Positions 58,485-64,000 of a stretch of 64,000 nt of DNA are shown one piece after another. How positions within the stretch are numbered: position 1 is the first letter of the stretch; each line of letters starts with the position of its first letter. The translations under genes were made by a program, and so were the position numbers. The stretch lies in assembly GCA_041394145.1 (NCBI GenBank), contig JAWKIW010000018.1, forward strand, positions 55,594-119,593. Reading direction: 5' to 3'. The notes under the pieces were generated by a model. The model had not been told where the DNA came from. It saw nothing but the letters and a program-made list of their open reading frames with translations, and ran no database searches. This stretch comes from JAWKIW01 sp041394145. GTDB lineage: Bacteria > Actinomycetota > Acidimicrobiia > Acidimicrobiales > Acidimicrobilacustridaceae.

Positions 58485-59384
58485 TCAGTCCGGCGGCCAG
58501 ACCACCGGGCACACCCGGGGGCTCAGCGGCTCACCCTCGGCCAGCGTGGCGTGGTGGGGCTTGTGGGGCACGCCCGGACGGCGGTGGTAGCGGGCGTCGT
58601 CGCCGCAGTAGCGCACCGAGATCGCCCGCCGCCGGGTGGTCGCGGAGCGGTTCGGGCCGGCGGCGTGCAGCGTGCGGGCGTGGTGGACGGTCAGGTCGCC
58701 CACTGCGACGTCGAAGCACCGCACCTCGACCTCGCCGGCGGCCGCCATGGCGTCGACGTCGGGGACCTCGACGCCCTCGGTCCCGGGGATGGTGGTGGTG
58801 GACACGAACAGGTTGGGCCGGAAGTCCTCCGCCCACCGGTGCGAGCCGGCCACGAACCGCATGGCGCCGGTGTCGGCGGAGGCGGGATCGAGGGGCACCC
58901 AGGTGGTGCAGAGCTGGTGGCCCGTGACGTCGAAGTAGGCGAGGTCGGTGTGCCACGCCGTTGCCTCGCGGGTGCCCGGCTCCTTCACGAGCACCGAGTC
59001 CTCCCACAGCTGCACGGTCGCCGAGCGCAGGAGGGCGGCGACGATGGCGGGCAACGGGCCCCGGCAGGCGAACCCGGCGAACTCGTCGTGGACGAGCCAG
59101 TGGTCGATGCCCGAGACGAACCGGCCGGCGGGGGCGCCGTCGCGGTCGCCGTGGCGGTCGTCGCCGAGCACCGGCTCGCCGGCGGCGGCGAGTCCCGCGC
59201 CCATCTCGGTGAGGTCGGCCAGCTCGCCCCGCTCGATCAGCCCGTCGACGGCGCGGCCCATGGCGTCGAGGGCGTCGAGGTCGAGGATGGCCGGCAGGTG
59301 CACGACGCCGTCGCGCGCAAAGGCGGCGACCTCGTCCTCGGTGACGGGCCGGCGCAGACCGGGGACCTCGGGTCGGTGGTTCAC
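58485..59384 (-). CDS. Phytanoyl-CoA dioxygenase family protein
   Basis: A 299-residue Fe(II)/2-oxoglutarate oxygenase. Metal-binding His and Asp in AWHTDLAYFD near residue 147, second His in TVHHARTLHAAGPN, and the 2-oxoglutarate Arg in RRRAISVRYCGDD. N-terminal VTEDEVAAFARDGVVHLPAIL is typical. PhyH proteins hydroxylate diverse substrates; several bacterial members act on natural products or sulfonates. GTG start at 59384, 17 bases after the end of the SDR gene; both may be part of one transcript with the SDR. Confidence 0.9.
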   Translation of the reverse strand: MNHRPEVPGLRRPVTEDEVAAFARDGVVHLPAILDLDALDAMGRAVDGLIERGELADLTEMGAGLAAAGEPVLGDDRHGDRDGAPAGRFVSGIDHWLVHDEFAGFACRGPLPAIVAALLRSATVQLWEDSVLVKEPGTREATAWHTDLAYFDVTGHQLCTTWVPLDPASADTGAMRFVAGSHRWAEDFRPNLFVSTTTIPGTEGVEVPDVDAMAAAGEVEVRCFDVAVGDLTVHHARTLHAAGPNRSATTRRRAISVRYCGDDARYHRRPGVPHKPHHATLAEGEPLSPRVCPVVWPPD

Positions 59385-59401
59385 GTCGTCACCCCTGGAT
59401 C

Positions 59402-60175
59402 TCACCCCTGGATCGAGTAGCCGCCGTCGACGGGCAGCGTCTGGCCGGTGACGTAGCACGCCGCCGGCGACGCCAGGAACAGCACCACCGGCGCGACGTC
59501 GTCGACGGTGCCGAACCGGGCCATCGGCGTGCGGTCGAGCATGGGGCGGGTCAGCTCGTCGAACGGCAGCATCGGCGCGGTCATGGCGGTCTCGATGAGG
59601 CCGGGTGCGACCGCGTTGACGCGGATGCCGCGCCGCGCCCAGGCCACCGCCAGGGTCTTGGTCATCTGCACGATGCCCGCCTTGGCCGCGCCGTAGCCGG
59701 GCACGATCTCGATGCCGAAGTACGACGACATCGAGCCCACGTTGACCACCGAGGCCCCGCCGTCGAGGGGGCTGGCCTCGAGGGCGTCGGCGCACGCGGT
59801 GGCGAGGCGGAAGGCACCCGACAGGTTCACCGCCAGCACCTCGTCGAACACGTCCGGGTCCCACTCGTCGCGGCCGCCGGGCAGGTTCTGGCCGGCGTTG
59901 TTGACCAGCACGTCGAGGCCGCCGAGCCCGTCGGGCCCGTCGCCGACCACGGCGGCGGCGACGCCGGCGACCTCGGCCGGCTCGCTCATGCGGCACCGGT
60001 GGTACCGGAGGCCGTCGAGGTCGGCCTCGTAGTCGGCGGCGTCCTCCCGGGTGCCGGTGACGGCCACCCGGGCGCCGGCCGCGGCGAAGGCCCGGGCGAC
60101 GCCGTGGCCGATGCCGCTCGTCCCGCCGGTGACGAGCACCCGGGCGCCGCGGAAGTCGAAGGTGACCGCGCTCAT
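59402..60175 (-). CDS. Short-chain dehydrogenase/reductase
   Basis: A 257-residue SDR. NAD(P)-binding VLVTGGTSGIGHGVARAFA (TGxxxGxG), the NNAG motif LDVLVNNAGQNLPGG, the catalytic Ser in VVNVGSMSSYFG, and YGAAKAG with catalytic Tyr and Lys; C-terminal TLPVDGGYSIQG is normal. The substrate is unknown; oxidation of an alcohol produced by the neighbouring PhyH oxygenase is an attractive guess only. ATG at 60175. The PhoD gene ends 14 bases upstream. Confidence 0.93.
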   Translation of the reverse strand: MSAVTFDFRGARVLVTGGTSGIGHGVARAFAAAGARVAVTGTREDAADYEADLDGLRYHRCRMSEPAEVAGVAAAVVGDGPDGLGGLDVLVNNAGQNLPGGRDEWDPDVFDEVLAVNLSGAFRLATACADALEASPLDGGASVVNVGSMSSYFGIEIVPGYGAAKAGIVQMTKTLAVAWARRGIRVNAVAPGLIETAMTAPMLPFDELTRPMLDRTPMARFGTVDDVAPVVLFLASPAACYVTGQTLPVDGGYSIQG

Positions 60176-60188
60176 GTCCGGTGCCGCC

Positions 60189-61727
60189 TCATCCGGTGAA
60201 GGCCGGGGTGACAGGGGCACCGCTCGTCGACCCGGCGGGTCCCGGGGTCGGCCTGGCCGCCGACTCGACCGGCCACGAGAAGGTGGTGGCCGTGGCGACC
60301 GTGGCCTCGGGCGCGGTGACCGTGGAGACCACGCGGTAGCTGGCCGTCAGCTGCGACCGGGTCAGCTCGACCACCGTGTAGCCACGGTCCCGGGCGTTCA
60401 CGTAGTGGGTGCCGGGCAACCCGGTGAGCAGCTGCTCGAAGATCGGGGCGAGGGCGTCGTCGAAGTCCGACGAGATGGAGGTGCCGACCAGCTCGAGGCC
60501 CACGGTCGGGCTGGTCCGGTCCTTCGCCGAGGTGGGCAGCTCGGTGATCCACGACGCGTGGATGTCGCCGGTGATCACGACCGGGTTGGTGACCCCCGGT
60601 GCGGCGAAGAGGTCGAGCAGCCGTTGCTGGGCCGCCGGGTAGCCGTCCCACTGGTCGAGGTTGATGCCCGGGCCGAGCGGCATGGGGGCGAGGATCGTCT
60701 GGTTGGCGACCACGTTCCACACCGCCGGCGACCCGCGCAGCACCCCGTCGAGCCAGGCCTCCTGCTCGGGGCCGAGCATGGTCCGCCCGGGCGCGTCCAT
60801 CTCCGGGCAGGGCTGGCCGAGGCTGTCGCCACAGGCCTGGTCGGAGCGGTGCTGGCGGCCGTCGAGCACGGCGAAGCGGGCCAGGTCACCCCAGTCGAAG
60901 CTGCGCCGGATCTGCAGGTCGGGCCCGGTCGGCGCCGGCAGGCGGACCGGCTGGTGCTCCCACCAGGCCTGGTAGGCCACGGCGCGGCGGGCGGCGAAGG
61001 TGGCGGCGTCGGCGGGGTCCTGGGGGACGAGGCCGGCGTAGTTGTTCTCCACCTCGTGGTCGTCCCACGTGACGATCCAGGGGAAGGCGGCGTGCGCGGC
61101 CTGCAGGTTCGCGTCGCCCTTGTAGAGCGCGTAGCGGTTCCGGTAGGCCGCGAGGGTGGTGACCTCCGGCGAGCCGTGGGAGCGCACCCCGGAGCCGCCG
61201 CCCTCGTAGATGTAGTCGCCGAGGAAGTGCACCACGTCGACGTCCTCGGCGGCCAGTGCGGCGTGGGCCGTGTAGTAGCCGTCGGTCCAGCTCTGGCACG
61301 AGGCGAAGGCGAACCGCATCGACGACGGGCTCGACCCGGTGGCGGGGGCGGTGCGGGTGCGCCCGGTCGGGCTGGTGAAGCCGCCGGCGGTGAAGCGGTA
61401 GTGGTAGTGGGTGGCGGGGGCGAGGCCGGCGGCGTCGACGTGGACGCTGTGGGCGTGCGCCGCGGTGGCGACGGCGGTGCCGGAGGCCACGACATCGGTG
61501 AAGCCGTCGTCGGTGGCGACCTCCCATCCGACCGCGACGTCGTCGGGGGGCATGCCGCCGCCGTTCAGGGGATCCGGGGCCAGACGGGTCCACAGGACGA
61601 CCGCGGTCGGGGTCGGATCGCCGCTGGCCACGCCGAGGGTGAACGGCGGGCCCGGGATGACCGGGTCGGCGGCGCCGGCGGCGAGGAAGCGGCGGCGGTC
61701 GAAGCGCCGGGGATCGTCGGGGCCCAT
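60189..61727 (-). CDS. PhoD-like alkaline phosphatase/phosphodiesterase
   Basis: A 512-residue enzyme of the PhoD metallophosphatase family. It has FTLGVASGDPTPTAVVLWTRLAP, the fibronectin-like N-domain, ASCQSWTDGYYTAHAAL, HFLGDYIYEGGGSGVRSHG, TWDDHEVENNYAGL, and VVITGDIHASWI, covering the metal ligands. The start has the twin-arginine motif FDRRRFLAAGA but then only about six hydrophobic residues before DPVIPGPP, so the usual Tat h-region and Ala-x-Ala site are lacking. ATG 61727 is supported by a TACAGT box six bases upstream. Likely a phosphate-scavenging secreted enzyme, with export in doubt. Confidence 0.88.
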   Translation of the reverse strand: MGPDDPRRFDRRRFLAAGAADPVIPGPPFTLGVASGDPTPTAVVLWTRLAPDPLNGGGMPPDDVAVGWEVATDDGFTDVVASGTAVATAAHAHSVHVDAAGLAPATHYHYRFTAGGFTSPTGRTRTAPATGSSPSSMRFAFASCQSWTDGYYTAHAALAAEDVDVVHFLGDYIYEGGGSGVRSHGSPEVTTLAAYRNRYALYKGDANLQAAHAAFPWIVTWDDHEVENNYAGLVPQDPADAATFAARRAVAYQAWWEHQPVRLPAPTGPDLQIRRSFDWGDLARFAVLDGRQHRSDQACGDSLGQPCPEMDAPGRTMLGPEQEAWLDGVLRGSPAVWNVVANQTILAPMPLGPGINLDQWDGYPAAQQRLLDLFAAPGVTNPVVITGDIHASWITELPTSAKDRTSPTVGLELVGTSISSDFDDALAPIFEQLLTGLPGTHYVNARDRGYTVVELTRSQLTASYRVVSTVTAPEATVATATTFSWPVESAARPTPGPAGSTSGAPVTPAFTG

Positions 61728-61733
61728 CGCCAG

Positions 61734-61739
61734 ACTGTA
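61734..61739 (-). promoter_or_regulatory. -10-like hexamer of phoD, leaderless
   Basis: On the minus strand TACAGT ends six bases before the ATG at 61727. On the other strand a TAGGGT box at about 61760 may serve the divergent CoA-lyase gene. Confidence 0.45.
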
Positions 61740-61834
61740 CGGCCGGTGGCCCGCCGTCCTAGGGTCGATCTGCTGTCGCCGGGCCACGTGGCCCGGGCTG
61801 TCGCAGCCGATCCGTCCCTCGCCGGAGGCATGCC

Positions 61835-62884
61835 ATGCGCAACCCGAAGGACTTCTTCCGCCCGCTGGCCGTGGGCGCGCCCGAGCCCGTGCGGGAGATC
61901 CCGTTCCGGCCGTCGCGCATGATCCACTTCTTCGACCCCTCCAACGAGAAGATGGTGGCCAAGCTGCCCGACATGGTGGGCAAGGCCGACGTGCTGCTCG
62001 GCAACCTCGAGGACGCCATCCAGGCCGACCGCAAGGAGGCCGCCCGCGCGGGCCTCGTGAAGGTCGGCAAGGAGATCGACTTCGGCGACACCCAGCTGTG
62101 GACCCGGGTCAACAGCCTCGACTCGCCGTGGGTGCTCGACGACCTCGTCACCCTCGTCACCGAGATCGGCGACGAGCTCGACGTCATCATGGTGCCCAAG
62201 GTCGAGGGGGCCGAGGACATCCACTACGTCGATCGGCTGCTGGCCCAGCTCGAGGCGCGGGCCGGCCTCGAGCGCCCGATCCTCGTGCACGCCCTGCTCG
62301 AGACCGCTCGGGGCGTCGCCAACGTCGAGGAGATCTGCGCCGCCAGCCCCCGGATGCAGGGCCTGTCGCTCGGCCCGGCCGACCTGGCGGCCGACCGCCG
62401 CATGAAGACCACCCGGGTCGGCGGCGGCCACCCCGGCTACCTCGTGCGCCAGGACCCCGACCCCGACGACGTCGACGGCCCCCGCGCCACCTACCAGCAG
62501 GACCTGTGGCACTACACGCTGGCCCGCATGGTCGACGCCTGCGCGGCCAACGGCGTCCTGCCGTACTACGGCCCGTTCGGCGACATCAAGGACGTCGTCG
62601 CCTGCGAGGACCAGTTCCGCAACGCCTACCTGCTGGGCTGCGTCGGCGCCTGGAGCCTGCACCCCGTGCAGATCGACATCGCCAAGAAGGTCTTCTCTCC
62701 CGACCCGAAGGACGTGGCCTGGGCCAAGCGGGTCATCGACGAGATGGGCGACGGCACCGGCGCGGTGATGATCGACGGGAAGATGCAGGACGACGCCACC
62801 GTCAAGCAGTGCAAGGTCGTGGTGGGCCTGGCCACGATGCTGGCCGCCCGCGACCCCGAGCTGGCCGACCTGTACGGGCTGTAG
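61835..62884 (+). CDS. HpcH/HpaI-type CoA lyase (malyl-CoA/beta-methylmalyl-CoA lyase-like)
   Basis: A 349-residue TIM-barrel lyase. The metal-binding Glu in NLEDAIQADRKEAAR, the basic active-site WTRVNSLDSPW and VPKVEGAEDIHYVD, and the long C-terminal lid (AWSLHPVQIDIAKKVFSPDPKDV) match the Mcl1 group, which splits or forms malyl-CoA and methylmalyl-CoA from glyoxylate plus acetyl- or propionyl-CoA. The lyase next door is of the Mcl2/CitE group. Together they suggest the ethylmalonyl-CoA, 3-hydroxypropionate or a related glyoxylate route. ATG 61835 with GGAGGCATGCC upstream. Confidence 0.88.
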   Translation: MRNPKDFFRPLAVGAPEPVREIPFRPSRMIHFFDPSNEKMVAKLPDMVGKADVLLGNLEDAIQADRKEAARAGLVKVGKEIDFGDTQLWTRVNSLDSPWVLDDLVTLVTEIGDELDVIMVPKVEGAEDIHYVDRLLAQLEARAGLERPILVHALLETARGVANVEEICAASPRMQGLSLGPADLAADRRMKTTRVGGGHPGYLVRQDPDPDDVDGPRATYQQDLWHYTLARMVDACAANGVLPYYGPFGDIKDVVACEDQFRNAYLLGCVGAWSLHPVQIDIAKKVFSPDPKDVAWAKRVIDEMGDGTGAVMIDGKMQDDATVKQCKVVVGLATMLAARDPELADLYGL

Positions 62885-62919
62885 GGCCCGAGCGACGACG
62901 AGCCCCGAGGAGCGCTTCG

Positions 62920-63795
62920 ATGCACGAGACCGTCCGTCCCCGCCGCTCGGTGCTGTACATGCCCGGGGCCAACGAGCGGGCCCTGGAGAAGGCCAAGGCC
63001 CTGCCGGCCGACGCCATCATCTTCGACCTCGAGGACGCGGTGGCCCCCGACGCCAAGGCCGAGGCCCGCGACCGGGTGTGCGCCGCCGTCGCCAGCGGCG
63101 CGTACGGCGGGCGCGAGCTCACCATCCGGGCCAACGGCCTCGACACCGAGTGGCACGCCGACGACCTGGCCGCCATCAGCGCCGCCGGGCCGGCCGCGGT
63201 GGTGGTGCCCAAGGTCAACTCGGTGGCCGACGTGCAGGCCATCGAGGCGGCGCTGGACAGGCACGGGGCCCCCGACCACACCCGCATCTGGGCGATGGTG
63301 GAGACCCCGGTGGCCATGTTGCACGCCGAGGAGATCGCGGCGGCGTCCGAGCGCCTCACCGTGCTGGTGATGGGCACCAACGACCTGGCCAAGGAGCTGC
63401 ACGCCGACCACGTGCCCGGTCGCCAGCCGCTGCTCACCGGTCTCGGGCTGTGCCTGCTGGCTGCCCGAGCCACCGGCAAGGTGATCCTCGACGGCGTCTA
63501 CAACGACATCAAGGACGAAGAGGGCTTCCGCGCCGAGTGCGTGCAGGGCCGCCAGATGGGCTTCGACGGCAAGACGCTCATCCACCCGAGCCAGCTCGAG
63601 CCGTGCAACGAGGTCTTCGCCCCGAGCGACGACGAGGTGGCCCAGGCCCGCAAGATCATCGCCGCCTTCGAGGAGGCCAAGGCCGAGGGCCGGGGCGTCG
63701 TCACCGTCGACGGCCGCATGATCGAGAACCTGCACGTCGACAACGCCCTGCGCGTCCTCGCTCTCGACGACGCCATCGCCGCCCTGCAGGGCTGA
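62920..63795 (+). CDS. CitE-like CoA lyase/thioesterase (Mcl2-like)
   Basis: A 291-residue protein of the HpcH/HpaI-CitE family. RRSVLYMPGANERALEKAKALPADAIIFDLEDAVAPDAK is the family start (quoted here in parts: SVLYMPGANERAL and IIFDLEDAV), followed by IRANGLDTEWHADDLAAI, VVPKVNSVADVQ, MVETPVAML and FDGKTLIHPSQLEPCN. In Rhodobacter sphaeroides the relative Mcl2 is a malyl-CoA thioesterase; either that or a citramalyl/malyl-CoA lyase role is possible. ATG 62920 with GAGGAGC upstream. It begins 35 bases after the first lyase, so the two are probably one operon. Confidence 0.87.
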   Translation: MHETVRPRRSVLYMPGANERALEKAKALPADAIIFDLEDAVAPDAKAEARDRVCAAVASGAYGGRELTIRANGLDTEWHADDLAAISAAGPAAVVVPKVNSVADVQAIEAALDRHGAPDHTRIWAMVETPVAMLHAEEIAAASERLTVLVMGTNDLAKELHADHVPGRQPLLTGLGLCLLAARATGKVILDGVYNDIKDEEGFRAECVQGRQMGFDGKTLIHPSQLEPCNEVFAPSDDEVAQARKIIAAFEEAKAEGRGVVTVDGRMIENLHVDNALRVLALDDAIAALQG

Positions 63796-63813
63796 CGCGG
63801 GTCATCCAGTGCC

Positions 63814-64000
63814 GTGACCGCACCGGGCCCGGGGGACGTCGAGCGGCTGGTCGGCATCTACGACGCCGACGGGACGCTGTGGGGCGAGCTGTCCTACGTC
63901 GTGGGCCACCTCTTGGGCCGCACCCACTGCGTCCTGTGCGACGTCACGCACGGCTCGCTGCGCCCGAAGGCGTCCTGGCAGCGGTGCCAGGCCCAGCTCG
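63814..64000 (+). CDS. Conserved hypothetical protein (5' part only)
   Basis: GTG 63814 opens a frame that runs off the window. The 62 visible residues include LVGIYDADGTLWGELSYVVGHLLG and HCVLCDVTHGS, with a CxxC-like Cys pair near residues 46-49. Proteins with this start occur in actinobacteria without assigned role. The function cannot be given. Confidence 0.55.
   Translation, partial: MTAPGPGDVERLVGIYDADGTLWGELSYVVGHLLGRTHCVLCDVTHGSLRPKASWQRCQAQL

Overview
This is a high-GC chromosomal segment around a replication origin. The fixed actinobacterial order rpmH-rnpA-yidD-yidC-jag-rsmG-parA-parB on one side and dnaA-dnaN-recF-DUF721-gyrB-gyrA on the other, followed by a DUF3566 membrane protein and tRNA-Ile, places it in Actinomycetota. 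Gene content (F420-type PPOX protein, DUF2252, DUF4436, paired malyl-CoA lyases, CrtYc/CrtYd-type lycopene cyclase) would fit Acidimicrobiia, but that class assignment is inference only.

Layout. 0-9.5 kb is the block that in mycobacteria runs Rv3909-cwlM: a DUF6049 membrane protein, DegV, a membrane Ser/Thr kinase, an ECF sigma factor with its membrane partner, trxB, trxA and a CwlM-like pseudo-amidase; murJ is missing from its usual place. 9.5-15.4 kb (minus strand) holds partition, membrane-insertase, RNase P and L34 genes with three parS sites. 15.4-26.1 kb holds dnaA to gyrA, oriC candidates and tRNA-Ile. 26-45 kb is a mixed housekeeping/accessory stretch (dehydrogenase, FliA-type sigma factor, CopC-CopD, inositol-phosphatase, P450, alcohol and aldehyde dehydrogenases, a 2TM/30-residue-repeat/RDD operon, DUF2252, DUF4436, DUF4349, hydrolase, PCMT). 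45.6-53.5 kb holds a AAA+ ATPase, a Nudix enzyme and a carotenoid cluster (type-2 IPP isomerase, GGPP synthase, phytoene desaturase, phytoene synthase, two-subunit lycopene cyclase). 53.5-58.4 kb contains small enzymes and a PadR regulator, many with broken frames. 58.5-64 kb holds a PhyH oxygenase, an SDR, a PhoD phosphatase and two HpcH/CitE-type CoA lyases.

Two genome-wide signals stand out. First, thirteen genes, several of them normally essential (gyrA, parA, parB, trxB), have reading frames broken by what look like one-base losses in G or C runs; this pattern fits homopolymer errors in the sequence better than real decay. Second, many genes have a -10-like TAnnnT hexamer only 6-9 bases before the start codon and no Shine-Dalgarno sequence, suggesting widespread leaderless transcription. 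Within operons, starts are often coupled by GTGA, ATGA or TGATG overlaps.
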